64,000 nt of DNA from Wandonia haliotis (GTDB taxonomy: Bacteria; Bacteroidota; Bacteroidia; Flavobacteriales_D; Crocinitomicaceae), in NCBI RefSeq assembly GCF_039523435.1, contig NZ_BAAAFH010000022.1:806001-870000 (forward strand). Direction: 5' to 3'. Made by a program: the position numbers and the translations under genes. The notes under the pieces are model-generated. The model saw only the letters and a list, made by a program, of their open reading frames with translations, made no database searches and was not told the DNA's origin. Shown one piece after another: positions 1 through 7,833 of this stretch (its first letter is position 1; every line of letters starts with the position of its first letter).

Positions 1-626
1 AACGGATCCATTATTCGGGTTACAAACCCACATTAAAGGAAACTCTGCGGGAGTTTAACTTTGGTTATTGGGCTTCAGCTACTCTGGCCATATTCTTCAT
101 GATAACAGGAGCATTTTTAATTTATGGAACCGGGCAGAAAATGCCATCCAAACCAGCTGAGGTCAGTGAATTTGTTGTCAGTATATATACCCGTACAGCA
201 GGTGAATGGATCAGATACATCATTTCATCTGCTTCTTTCTCCATCATGTTTTCTACCTTCATAACTGTACTGGATGGTTATAGCCGAAGCATCAGTTATT
301 CACTTTCATTACTCTCTACCCGGGAATTACGCCCCAATCAAATGTATCGACCTACACTGATTCTCTTATCAATAGGAGGGTTACTTTTATTACTTTCTTT
401 TCTGAATGCGCCTAATGGATTAAAAGGAATACTGAACATTTCCACTATTCTCTCCTTCCTTATTGCCCCGGTTATTGCTATTCTGAACTTCAGAATCGTA
501 CAAAAAGACATTCTTGGTTCTGCTAATGCACCGGGACTATTTTTACGAATAGTAAGTTATGCCGGCATTATTTACTTACTGGCATTTTCTGTCTATTATC
601 TCTACGGATTATTAAAAGGGGGCTAG
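1..626 (+). CDS. Nramp-family divalent metal ion transporter, C-terminal part (5' end outside window)
   Basis: The frame is open from the left edge of the window, so the gene starts before base 1; the first ATG at 99 is internal. The visible ~207 residues are hydrophobic with about five membrane helices. They include an aromatic-rich helix followed by a GTG turn, and a helix with a TMFST-like stretch followed by a conserved D-x-Y-x-R motif (here LDGYSR), as I remember from the later helices of Bacteroidota Nramp (Mn2+/Fe2+ transporter) proteins. The DPGN motif of helix 1 lies outside the window, so the family call rests on the C-terminal half. The stop overlaps by 4 bp the stop of the convergent regulator gene; no terminator lies between them. 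Confidence 0.7.
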   Translation, partial: RIHYSGYKPTLKETLREFNFGYWASATLAIFFMITGAFLIYGTGQKMPSKPAEVSEFVVSIYTRTAGEWIRYIISSASFSIMFSTFITVLDGYSRSISYSLSLLSTRELRPNQMYRPTLILLSIGGLLLLLSFLNAPNGLKGILNISTILSFLIAPVIAILNFRIVQKDILGSANAPGLFLRIVSYAGIIYLLAFSVYYLYGLLKGG

Positions 627-1678
627 AATCTGAAATTTTTAAGCTTTTCGATTTCCACTATCTCTATCATTGAACCTCGAACATTGATCCATCCATCGGT
701 CTTAAATTCGGATAAAATCCGGATCACAGATTCAGTAGCTGTACCTACAATAGAAGCTAACTCGTCTCTGGAAATTGCCATAGCGAAACGATTATCTGCA
801 GATTCACTGTATTTATCATACAAACGAACTAAAGCATTCGCAACTCTTTTTCTCACGGTATCATACGCCAGTTCGATCAATTCCTGTTCGCGAACCAAAA
901 TGTTGTTGGCAAGGAGTTTCATAAATGAGGACGCCACCTCCCTGTTTGCCAGGATAACATTAAAGAATTCATCTCTGGAAATAAGCGCAAGCTTCGTATC
1001 TTCCAATGCTGATGCATAATCCGTATAAGGCTGATCCTGTAGCAACTCAAAATACCCGAAATAATCTCCGGGAGAATACAATTCTGTTACAAACTCTTTC
1101 CCATCATCATTTACCCGATACGTACGGACCTTTCCCTCCAGAACATAATAAATAAAAGTCGGTGTATCTCCCTCAAAGAAAATCTGTTCCTTTCTGGTAA
1201 ACAATTTAGTCCTTGCATTCAGCGCCAGTTCTTTCAAACCTTCCAGAGACTGTGTCTTACGAACAAACTCATCCAAATTCGGGCGCCCTGAAGCCAGCTC
1301 TTTAATTGCCTCACTACGTTTCAATCGTGTTTCAATCGCATCCAGCAACTCCATTTCATTAAACGGCTTTGTAAGGTAATCATCTGCACCCTGGGTCATC
1401 CCCTTTCTCATATCTGACTTTTCTGCTTTTGCAGAAAGAAAAATGAAAGGAATAGCCGAAGTCTCAGCATTCTTTGAAAGATAATACAGAACTCCATAAC
1501 CGTCCAGTTCCGGCATCATGATATCACACAAAACCAGATCAGGCATCTCTTTTTTCACCAGTTCAACTCCTGCTCTTCCGTTTTCTGCTGTTTTTATCTG
1601 ATAATTTGCTAATTCAAGAATCTCTTGAATGTTTTCGCGCATCTCCGTATTATCTTCTATTACTACTATTTTTTTCAT
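623..1678 (-). CDS. Receiver-Crp/Fnr fusion response regulator
   Basis: 351 residues. Residues 1-120 form a CheY-like receiver with acidic E8/D9, phospho-acceptor D52 (in LCDIMMPELDG) and K104 (in TKPF). Residues about 160-265 form a cyclic-nucleotide-binding-type beta-roll, and about 275-345 a Crp-type winged helix with the recognition-helix region SRDELASIVGTATESVIR. It is therefore a phosphorylation-controlled Crp/Fnr transcription factor in which the receiver occupies the N-terminus. The ATG overlaps the stop of the upstream histidine kinase as ATGA, so the two are translationally coupled cognate partners. No Fnr-type N-terminal cysteine cluster is seen, so redox input should come from the kinase. 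This architecture is known in Bacteroidota; the signal is unknown. Confidence 0.9.
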   Translation of the reverse strand: MKKIVVIEDNTEMRENIQEILELANYQIKTAENGRAGVELVKKEMPDLVLCDIMMPELDGYGVLYYLSKNAETSAIPFIFLSAKAEKSDMRKGMTQGADDYLTKPFNEMELLDAIETRLKRSEAIKELASGRPNLDEFVRKTQSLEGLKELALNARTKLFTRKEQIFFEGDTPTFIYYVLEGKVRTYRVNDDGKEFVTELYSPGDYFGYFELLQDQPYTDYASALEDTKLALISRDEFFNVILANREVASSFMKLLANNILVREQELIELAYDTVRKRVANALVRLYDKYSESADNRFAMAISRDELASIVGTATESVIRILSEFKTDGWINVRGSMIEIVEIEKLKNFRF

Positions 1679-3180
1679 GTGTTTGTGGCGGGTATTTTAA
1701 CAATAAAAGTAGCTCCTTCATTATTCTTGCTGACAAAGCTAATCTCTCCGTTCAACATGTCCAAATATTTTCGGACAATGAACAAACCTAATCCGGTTCC
1801 CTGGATATTTGTTGCATTTTTAGCTCTGAAAAAGCGTGTAAACATTAGTTCTTGTTCTTCTTCCGGTATTCCGATACCGTGATCCCGAACGGCAATCTCT
1901 ATTCCCCCCTGATCTTCTGACCACTCTACTTCTATCGGGCTTCCCTCCTGCGAGTATTTACTTGCGTTACTAATTAGGTTAATCATAATGCCTTTCACAA
2001 AGAAAGGGTCTGAGTAAATGGAAACAGCATCTCCGTTCAGAGTAATTTGTTGCCCCTCTTTAACCGCTCCCATCATATCCTCTCGTATCTCCCGGATACA
2101 TTCCTGTATATCAAATTCACAAAGCTTAACTTCCTGCTTACCGGACTCCAGTTTCTCGAGCGACAAAAAATCATTCAACAGATTCGTTAGATGTCCAACG
2201 GTATTCCTGATCCGGTCTGCATGCTTTTCTATTCGTTCAGAATTATCATTCTCCAAATATCGTTTAATGAGTCCGGCTGAAGAAGAAATAGTTGTAAGTG
2301 GGGTTCTGAATTCATGCGATGCCATTGAGACAAATCGGGATTTCAATTCACTCAATTGTCTTTCCTCCCTGAGGTTATTTTCCAGGTGTTCTGCATTTTT
2401 TCGCTGTTGCGTGATGTTATTTTCTACAACCAATATATTGGATACATTACCTGAAGAGTCATTTAGCAAAATAGCACTAACAGAGTAAAACTGGTCGTTT
2501 CTGGAGATTTCAATCATTTCCGCTAAGCCGGTTTCCTGAAGATTATCCAGAAGAGCCTTTACTTTTTCCGAATCCTCCACACATAGAGAAGGATAGTTCT
2601 TCCCTATATATTCCTCCGATCGTTTCGAATGTCGTTCCAGTTCTTTTCCTTCAACAAAACGAATTCGGTATTCCGAGTCTACAATGTAAATTATTCCCGA
2701 AGGATAATTCTTGGCAATACTTTTATAAAGCTGCTCACTCTCAAACAATGCCCGCGAGCGTTCCTCTACCAGCTCCTCCAGGTGTTGATTCATCTTCAGC
2801 ACCTCATCCTGTGCTCTTTTACGAACTGAAATATCAGAAACCAACGCAAGAACCATGGTTTCTTCTTTCGAGTTTTTTATATAGTTCAAACTTACTTCTA
2901 CCGGGAAATCGGAACCATCCTTCCTTCTTCCCCACAGATTCATCCCCGACCCCATATTCCGTTTTGAAGGTCGGTCAATATAAGAATCTCTGTGTTGTTG
3001 GTGTACTCCGTGAAAACGCCCCGGAATAAGAATCTCAATCACATTTCCTATTAGCTCCCCCTCACCATAACCAAACATCTCCTCTGTACGGGGATTTATC
3101 AAACGAATAACACCGGTATGATCCACCAGTATTAGCCCTTCAAGAATAGATTCAAATACGATTTTGTAAATTCCTTCCAC
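1675..3180 (-). CDS. PAS-domain sensor histidine kinase
   Basis: 501 residues, no membrane segment, so cytoplasmic. It holds a PAS domain at about 1-120 (starting IYKIVFESILEGLILVD), a short coiled coil, a second PAS-like domain at about 145-260, HisKA with the H-box SHEFRTPLTT (His near residue 288), and a HATPase_c domain with N-box (NLISNASKYS), G1 (DHGIGIPEEE), F-box and G2 (GTGLGLFIV). All catalytic elements are present. The start is GTG at 3180, a few codons after an in-frame stop. It forms a two-gene operon with the receiver-Crp fusion (ATGA overlap). A palindromic Crp/Fnr-like site lies 58 bp upstream, suggesting autoregulation. The ligand of the PAS domains cannot be told from sequence. 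Confidence 0.92.
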   Translation of the reverse strand: MEGIYKIVFESILEGLILVDHTGVIRLINPRTEEMFGYGEGELIGNVIEILIPGRFHGVHQQHRDSYIDRPSKRNMGSGMNLWGRRKDGSDFPVEVSLNYIKNSKEETMVLALVSDISVRKRAQDEVLKMNQHLEELVEERSRALFESEQLYKSIAKNYPSGIIYIVDSEYRIRFVEGKELERHSKRSEEYIGKNYPSLCVEDSEKVKALLDNLQETGLAEMIEISRNDQFYSVSAILLNDSSGNVSNILVVENNITQQRKNAEHLENNLREERQLSELKSRFVSMASHEFRTPLTTISSSAGLIKRYLENDNSERIEKHADRIRNTVGHLTNLLNDFLSLEKLESGKQEVKLCEFDIQECIREIREDMMGAVKEGQQITLNGDAVSIYSDPFFVKGIMINLISNASKYSQEGSPIEVEWSEDQGGIEIAVRDHGIGIPEEEQELMFTRFFRAKNATNIQGTGLGLFIVRKYLDMLNGEISFVSKNNEGATFIVKIPATNT

Positions 3181-3198
3181 TTCGACTAGATTTCGCTA

Positions 3199-3206
3199 CT
3201 AAAGTA
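3199..3206 (-). promoter_or_regulatory. Possible degenerate -7 element of the kinase operon
   Basis: Read on the minus strand this is TACTTTAG, seven of eight matches to the Bacteroidota -7 element TAnnTTTG, 19 bases before the GTG start. It has no clear -33 TTG. The Crp/Fnr-like palindrome is centred 38.5 bp upstream of its first base. Confidence 0.35.
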
Positions 3207-3237
3207 AAAGAATTTTCTGTAGAATTCCGAACGAAAA

Positions 3238-3251
3238 GTGATAAAAGTCAT
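3238..3251. promoter_or_regulatory. Crp/Fnr-like palindrome upstream of kinase/Crp-fusion operon
   Basis: GTGAT-AAAA-GTCAT: two half sites of the TGAC/GTCA type spaced by four bases, one mismatch to perfect symmetry. It lies in the 97-bp gap between the DUF4301 gene and the kinase. The same pattern occurs at 10763, 61509 and 63237, always in an intergenic region ahead of a gene. Proposed operator for the fusion regulator encoded by this very operon; inference from pattern and position only. Confidence 0.45.
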
Positions 3252-3277
3252 TCTTCGCTCCTAAAATAACTCTTATA

Positions 3278-4681
3278 TTATCTGTGAGCGGTATCCAGAA
3301 GATCCAAAACCGTCTTTACAGGTGAAAATGAGAGACTTGAGACTTCAACAAAAATAGTCATCCAATCTGCCATCCCCCCATTCCATAGTCCGGGTTGTTC
3401 TGCGAACAAAATATCTTTACCATGGTAACGCTTTCGAACAACAAAATAGGAATCATCGTCTCTGAAATTTTTCAAATTCAATTTATTCCCATTCAGATCA
3501 TGCACATCACAAGCCAGCATAACCGGATTAAAGTGAGAACTTTTCACCATCACAGTAAACTGCTCTCCTTCATTTGAAATCTGTGCTTTTTCAACAATTT
3601 GCTTTGATACCTTTCCGTTTTTATTCTTTACCCAAAAAGGTCCTCCTCCGGGTTGTCCTTCATTTTTCACCATTCCACACACTCTTCTCGGACGATTCAT
3701 CCAATCGATCAATTCTCTATCCGTCAATTCATCAACAAACATTGTGGAATACGCTAATTGATATTCGGAAATAAGTAATTTCAAAGCCTCTCTATCGACC
3801 TCTCCACCTGACACAACCTGTCTCAACTTTTCATTTACCTCAAGAAGTATCCCCCCCAACAAACGAAAATCATCCATAGAATGCTCAGACACACTACCAT
3901 GCTGTACATTATCAATATTCTTTATGAACAGAATTGCATCATCCATTTCGTTCAGGTTATCCAATAACGCACCATGTCCTGATGGGCGCGTCAAAGCTCT
4001 TCCGGGTTCAACCTCAACGATATCTCCATCCGTAGAAAAAGCAATACTATCTGTATCTTCATCCTGACAAGAAAATTCAGCAATTATATCATATCCGGAA
4101 AGCCTTCTTACTTCTTCAATTGAATCGGCTATCAACTTTTTGAATTTGGGATTAACAGTAAAATGAGCTTTGGATATACCTCCATTCAAAGTTGCTGCTT
4201 GTAAAACATGCTCCTGAAAAGGGTTTAGGATGAAATATCCATAATAATGAAATGGCACCAGTCCTTTCGGTAACATACCCAACCCCAATCCTTCTTCACT
4301 AACTATGTATCGTACAAAACCGGACAGATCCACCTTACCATTCTCCAGCCTATCTTTCATCGGACGGTCTATCTTCCGATAAAAAGCAAAATCCTCCAGG
4401 TGATTTAAAAATCGCTCCACCTGCCCCCTATTAACATCATTCGGCTCTTCTATAAAATCATATAGAAACTGAAACATCCGCGACCCTGATCCTGACGCCG
4501 GAATAAAGAACCCCGGAAGCACTTTTGTCGAATTATACAACTTCCTGTAATACCCTTTCATTTCGGGTGTTACCTGAAGTATTCCATTTCCAATCCGGCA
4601 AGGCTCTACCAGATTCACTTTCGGATGATCTCCGAAAACCTGCGCTCTTTGATGAGATATAATCGTGTCTGTAATAGTCAT
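3278..4681 (-). CDS. DUF4301 family protein
   Basis: 467 residues, cytoplasmic, no signal peptide. It matches from memory the Bacteroidota family DUF4301, with the hallmark stretches FIPASGSGSRMF (residues 57-68), GLVPFHYYG, SGHGALLDNLN and IFIKNIDN. The GSGSRM stretch and the later acidic segments recall the nucleotide-binding loop of sugar-1-phosphate nucleotidyltransferases, so a transferase or binding function for an NTP or sugar nucleotide is conceivable. No activity is established that I know of. Monocistronic on the minus strand; the next gene in the same direction (the kinase) starts 97 bp downstream with its own regulatory site. Confidence 0.8.
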   Translation of the reverse strand: MTITDTIISHQRAQVFGDHPKVNLVEPCRIGNGILQVTPEMKGYYRKLYNSTKVLPGFFIPASGSGSRMFQFLYDFIEEPNDVNRGQVERFLNHLEDFAFYRKIDRPMKDRLENGKVDLSGFVRYIVSEEGLGLGMLPKGLVPFHYYGYFILNPFQEHVLQAATLNGGISKAHFTVNPKFKKLIADSIEEVRRLSGYDIIAEFSCQDEDTDSIAFSTDGDIVEVEPGRALTRPSGHGALLDNLNEMDDAILFIKNIDNVQHGSVSEHSMDDFRLLGGILLEVNEKLRQVVSGGEVDREALKLLISEYQLAYSTMFVDELTDRELIDWMNRPRRVCGMVKNEGQPGGGPFWVKNKNGKVSKQIVEKAQISNEGEQFTVMVKSSHFNPVMLACDVHDLNGNKLNLKNFRDDDSYFVVRKRYHGKDILFAEQPGLWNGGMADWMTIFVEVSSLSFSPVKTVLDLLDTAHR

Positions 4682-4764
4682 TCCGTAAAAATAACAAGCT
4701 ATATTCTGTCGCTAAGTAACAAAATATTATGTTTCATTCGTAGTTTTTCGTTCTTTTGCAAGGT

Positions 4765-5529
4765 ATGAAACGCCTCCCGTCTATATTTTATTATGTATTC
4801 AGATCAAAAAAGAGACATGGTACACATTCTCCGTTTGTTTATGAATTTGTAGACAAGTGTATCCGCCATAAACCAGGCCCGAAAGAACAGCAGATTATTC
4901 GGTCGTATCAAAAAAAGGTAAAACGGGACACTACCCTCATTCAGGTAGCTGATTTTGGAGCAGGGTCTAAAAAACTGGGACAACAGCGACAGATAAAAGA
5001 GATCTATTCCATCGGGAAATCCGGAAAAAAATATGGTCAGTTACTCTTCTCTCTGACCCGGTACTATCAACCCAAACGAATACTTGAGATGGGTACATCT
5101 TTGGGCACCGGAACCTTGTACTTACACCTGGGAAACCCTTCCGCACAGTTGACCAGTATTGAAGGATGTTCGAAAACCCTGGCTTATACTATCGAAAATT
5201 TCCCAGTTCATTCAAAACAGATTCAATTCATTCAGGAAACTTTCAAGGATTACCTGAATCGGTATGATGGTGAAAAATTTGATCTGATTTTTATTGACGG
5301 CGATCACAGAGGAGCTTCACTCAAAGAATATGTCAGACAATTACTCCCACATACACACGACCATACAATTTGGATACTGGATGACATTCGCTGGTCTGAC
5401 GATATGTGGCAGACCTGGCAGGAGATCAGCCAGCAAGAGAACTTTCATGTATCCATGGACCTACTTCGAATGGGAATATTAGTCTTGCGCCCTGAACAAT
5501 TCAAAGAACATTTTTATATTCATATATAA
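4765..5529 (+). CDS. Class I SAM-dependent methyltransferase (O-methyltransferase-like)
   Basis: 254 residues from the ATG at 4765; a TTG nine bases upstream would only add three residues and lies in a -7-like element (TTCTTTTG, 4752-4759). The N-terminus contains HGTHSPFVYEF, a signature of a Bacteroidota methyltransferase family. The Rossmann core shows motif I (ILEMGTSLGTGTLYL) and an acidic post-motif (LIFIDGDHRG), as in catechol/caffeoyl-CoA type O-methyltransferases. The substrate is unknown. The cobalamin adenosyltransferase gene follows after 18 bp and is probably co-transcribed. Confidence 0.78.
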   Translation: MKRLPSIFYYVFRSKKRHGTHSPFVYEFVDKCIRHKPGPKEQQIIRSYQKKVKRDTTLIQVADFGAGSKKLGQQRQIKEIYSIGKSGKKYGQLLFSLTRYYQPKRILEMGTSLGTGTLYLHLGNPSAQLTSIEGCSKTLAYTIENFPVHSKQIQFIQETFKDYLNRYDGEKFDLIFIDGDHRGASLKEYVRQLLPHTHDHTIWILDDIRWSDDMWQTWQEISQQENFHVSMDLLRMGILVLRPEQFKEHFYIHI

Positions 5530-5547
5530 CTTCAAAAAGAACTTATC

Positions 5548-6093
5548 ATGAAAGTATATACACGTAAAGGAGATAAAGGAGAAACATCACTGATTGGTGG
5601 ACGAAGAGTTCCTAAATACGCATTACGTATCGAAACGTACGGAACAGTGGACGAGTTAAATTCGCACATTGGCTTGATTCGCGATCAAGACCTCAATGAC
5701 GATCATGTTACCGTACTTCTGGAGATTCAGGACAGACTGTTTACGATCGGAGCTATTCTTGCTTCTGATCCAAGTTCTAAGATGAAAATTCCTGAATTAC
5801 ATGACGCAGACATTGCTTATCTCGAAGAATCTATAGATAAAATGGATGCCGAACTGGAACCCATGAGAAGCTTTGTTCTTCCCGGCGGAAATACAACTGT
5901 TTCCTTTTGTCATATAGCCAGATGTGTCTGTCGCAGGTCCGAAAGACTGGTAATAGAGTTATCTCATTCTGAAGAAATTGATGAGAAAGTCATTGCCTAC
6001 CTGAACCGTTTAAGTGATTACTTGTTTGTTTTATCAAGAAAGCTTACCAGTGAAACAGGTGCTACGGAAATTCCATGGACACCAAGAATGTAG
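5548..6093 (+). CDS. Cob(I)alamin adenosyltransferase (PduO type)
   Basis: 181 residues, normal for PduO/MMAB-type ATP:cob(I)alamin adenosyltransferases, which attach the 5'-deoxyadenosyl group of ATP to reduced cobalamin to form coenzyme B12. The ATP-binding N-terminus (VYTRKGDKGETSL), the G-T-V-D-E-L-N-S motif and the C-terminal R-x-x-E-R-L-V and NRLSDYLF segments are all present. No corrinoid biosynthesis genes are nearby, so the enzyme probably serves salvaged cobalamin for methylmalonyl-CoA mutase or ribonucleotide reductase. Lies 18 bp behind the methyltransferase gene. Confidence 0.93.
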   Translation: MKVYTRKGDKGETSLIGGRRVPKYALRIETYGTVDELNSHIGLIRDQDLNDDHVTVLLEIQDRLFTIGAILASDPSSKMKIPELHDADIAYLEESIDKMDAELEPMRSFVLPGGNTTVSFCHIARCVCRRSERLVIELSHSEEIDEKVIAYLNRLSDYLFVLSRKLTSETGATEIPWTPRM

Positions 6094-6187
6094 AAAAGAG
6101 CAGCGAAACTTTCTTAAAAACTGAAAGTCAGCAACAAAGAAAAGTGTAACGAAATAACACAATTAAAGTTAATTAATCTAAAAAAAC

Positions 6188-6217
6188 TTGTTTGTAATGC
6201 CAAAAAATCTATTTTTG
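6188..6217 (+). promoter_or_regulatory. Promoter of the DUF2795 gene
   Basis: A -7 element TATTTTTG (6210-6217) with TTG at 6188-6190, 19 bp apart, which fits the Bacteroidota sigma-A consensus. The mRNA would carry a leader of about 28 bases with a strong GGAG ribosome binding site (6243-6246), uncommon in this phylum. Confidence 0.6.
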
Positions 6218-6251
6218 CGCAAAATTAGGAACCACTAAAAGAAGGAGAGTT

Positions 6252-6473
6252 ATGTACTGGACACTTGAATTAGCATCCTACCTCGAAGATGCACCATGGC
6301 CGGCAGCTAAAGATGAGCTGATTGACTACGCGATGCGTACGGGAGCTCCTCTTGAGGTTGTTGAGAACCTTCAGGATCTTGAAGATGAAGGTGAAATTTA
6401 CGAAAGTATCGAGGATATCTGGCCTGATTATCCAACCAAAGAAGACTTCTTCTTTAACGAAGATGAATACTAG
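6252..6473 (+). CDS. DUF2795 family small acidic protein
   Basis: 73 residues, strongly acidic, without signal or membrane segment. The sequence (WPAAKDELIDYA, GAPLEVVENLQ, IWPDYPTKEDFFFNEDEY) matches from memory the DUF2795 protein found nearly unchanged across Bacteroidota. Its function is unknown to me. It has its own promoter, an unusually good Shine-Dalgarno sequence (AGGAGAG before the ATG) and a strong terminator, all consistent with high expression. Confidence 0.88.
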   Translation: MYWTLELASYLEDAPWPAAKDELIDYAMRTGAPLEVVENLQDLEDEGEIYESIEDIWPDYPTKEDFFFNEDEY

Positions 6474-6497
6474 CAACAGATATAAAGAATCTTAGTA

Positions 6498-6518
6498 AAG
6501 GCCCGTTTTGCGGGCCTT
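6498..6518. terminator. Bidirectional rho-independent terminator
   Basis: Perfect 8-bp stem AAGGCCCG/CGGGCCTT with a 5-base loop, followed by TATTTATTT. It sits between the convergent DUF2795 and ksgA genes. Confidence 0.85.
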
Positions 6519-6520
6519 AT

Positions 6521-7297
6521 TTATTTCCGATCTACCCTATTCGTTAATTCGATAAAATCATCCACGGATAGTCGTTCAGGACGAAGATTAAATATCTCTT
6601 GCGATGTATCCAGTCCTGCAAGTAATGGCTTAAGGGAATTTCTCAGCGTCTTTCTTCTTTGATTAAAAGCCATTTTAACCACTCTCTTGAACAACTCTTC
6701 ATCACAATCAAGTCGCTCGCGTTGGTTTCTGACCATTCGTATTACACCGGATTTCACCTTGGGCGGAGGTGTAAAAACATGTTCATCCACAGTAAAACAA
6801 TACCTGATATCATAAAATGCCTGAAGAAATACACTCAAGATTCCATATGCTTTTTTTCCGGGACCTTCTGCAACACGCTCGGCAACTTCCTTCTGAAACA
6901 TACCAACTACTTCTGGAACCTGATCTCTATTTTCAACTATTTTGAAAAGAATCTGGGAAGAAATATTGTAGGGGAAATTTCCGGCAATGGCAAAAGGCTC
7001 GGCACCGAAATACCGATCAAAATCTTCTTTTAAAAAATCCCCTTCAAAAATCCGGCCTTTCAGATCCGGAAAGTTGGACTTTAAATAATCAATTGACTCT
7101 GTATCAATATCAATAACATACGTATCAAAATCATTTCGTTTTAACAGATAGGTTGTCAACGCACCCATTCCCGGACCAATTTCCAGAACCTTTTTATATG
7201 CCTCCCCTTCATTCTTTAACTCATCAGCTATCTGCTGACAAATTTCCGGGGCATTCAAAAAATGTTGTCCCAGGTGCTTTTTTGCCTTTACCGTCAT
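6521..7297 (-). CDS. ksgA: 16S rRNA dimethyladenosine transferase KsgA (RsmA)
   Basis: 258 residues. It dimethylates two adjacent adenosines in the 3' hairpin of 16S rRNA late in 30S assembly. Motifs seen: N-terminal KKHLGQHFL, SAM motif I LEIGPGMGALT, acidic VIDID, and the catalytic GNFPYNIS (NLPY class). The C-terminal half has PPPKVKSGVIR and NQRRKTLRNSL, as expected for KsgA. ATG lies five bases after a -7 element, so the transcript is probably almost leaderless. Confidence 0.96.
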   Translation of the reverse strand: MTVKAKKHLGQHFLNAPEICQQIADELKNEGEAYKKVLEIGPGMGALTTYLLKRNDFDTYVIDIDTESIDYLKSNFPDLKGRIFEGDFLKEDFDRYFGAEPFAIAGNFPYNISSQILFKIVENRDQVPEVVGMFQKEVAERVAEGPGKKAYGILSVFLQAFYDIRYCFTVDEHVFTPPPKVKSGVIRMVRNQRERLDCDEELFKRVVKMAFNQRRKTLRNSLKPLLAGLDTSQEIFNLRPERLSVDDFIELTNRVDRK

Positions 7298-7302
7298 GCT
7301 GA

Positions 7303-7310
7303 CAAAGATA
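7303..7310 (-). promoter_or_regulatory. -7 element of ksgA
   Basis: TATCTTTG on the minus strand, exact match to TAnnTTTG. Only five bases separate it from the ATG at 7297, so transcription should start at or next to the start codon. Confidence 0.55.
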
Positions 7311-7322
7311 GGTCAAAAACAA

Positions 7323-7697
7323 TTACTGTTTAGGACGACCCAAAGCATATTCAACCTGCTCAATCAATTCTCCTTCGTCATTGTAATACTTAAAAACTCC
7401 ATGATGCAGATTTTCATAAAAAGTTCCTTCCTCTACAAGAACACCTCCTTCATTGTATAACTCAAATTTACCATGGTTCTTTCCATCGACAATTTCTCGT
7501 ACCTGCTTGACATTTCCGTTCGGATAAAAAACCTTACAAACGCCATTATACGGAACCGTACGGTCCGTCTCATACAAATGGTTATAAGCAACATCAAGGT
7601 TAAGACGCTCACAATCTACATATTCTTCTTTTTTTTCCTCTGAACAAGCCCCCAAAGTAAGTGATATGGAGAGTAACAAAAAAAACGAATTTCTCAT
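7323..7697 (-). CDS. Lipoprotein with MORN-like/YwqK repeats
   Basis: 124 residues with a lipoprotein signal: a hydrophobic stretch followed by LGACSEE, so Cys-18 would be lipidated. The rest carries short repeats of the type PNGNVKQVREIVDGKNHGKFELYN and YENLHHGVFKYYNDEGEL (split here by residues I leave out), the Tyr/Asn/Gly-rich units of MORN-like YwqK antitoxin-named proteins. These are common outer-membrane lipoproteins of unknown role in Bacteroidota. Tandem and co-directional with ksgA 25 bp downstream, but ksgA has its own -7 element. Confidence 0.7.
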   Translation of the reverse strand: MRNSFFLLLSISLTLGACSEEKKEEYVDCERLNLDVAYNHLYETDRTVPYNGVCKVFYPNGNVKQVREIVDGKNHGKFELYNEGGVLVEEGTFYENLHHGVFKYYNDEGELIEQVEYALGRPKQ

Positions 7698-7833
7698 AGT
7701 ACAAATTTACGCGTTTTCAATCACGCCCCTGTTAAACCTTGTTAAAAACCCAACCTAACATTGTGAAGAGTTTAATGTTCTGATAACAGTCTATTTCAAA
7801 TAAAAATAAGACCTTTGCAAAAAATAGTATATT

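Noticed and set aside
5530..5547. Cobalamin riboswitch before the cobalamin adenosyltransferase gene
   Set aside because: Only 18 bp separate it from the preceding gene; no room for the aptamer.
7301..7316. TGAC...GTCA in front of ksgA as a fifth Crp/Fnr-like site
   Set aside because: The spacer is eight bases and contains the -7 element itself; does not fit the N4 pattern.
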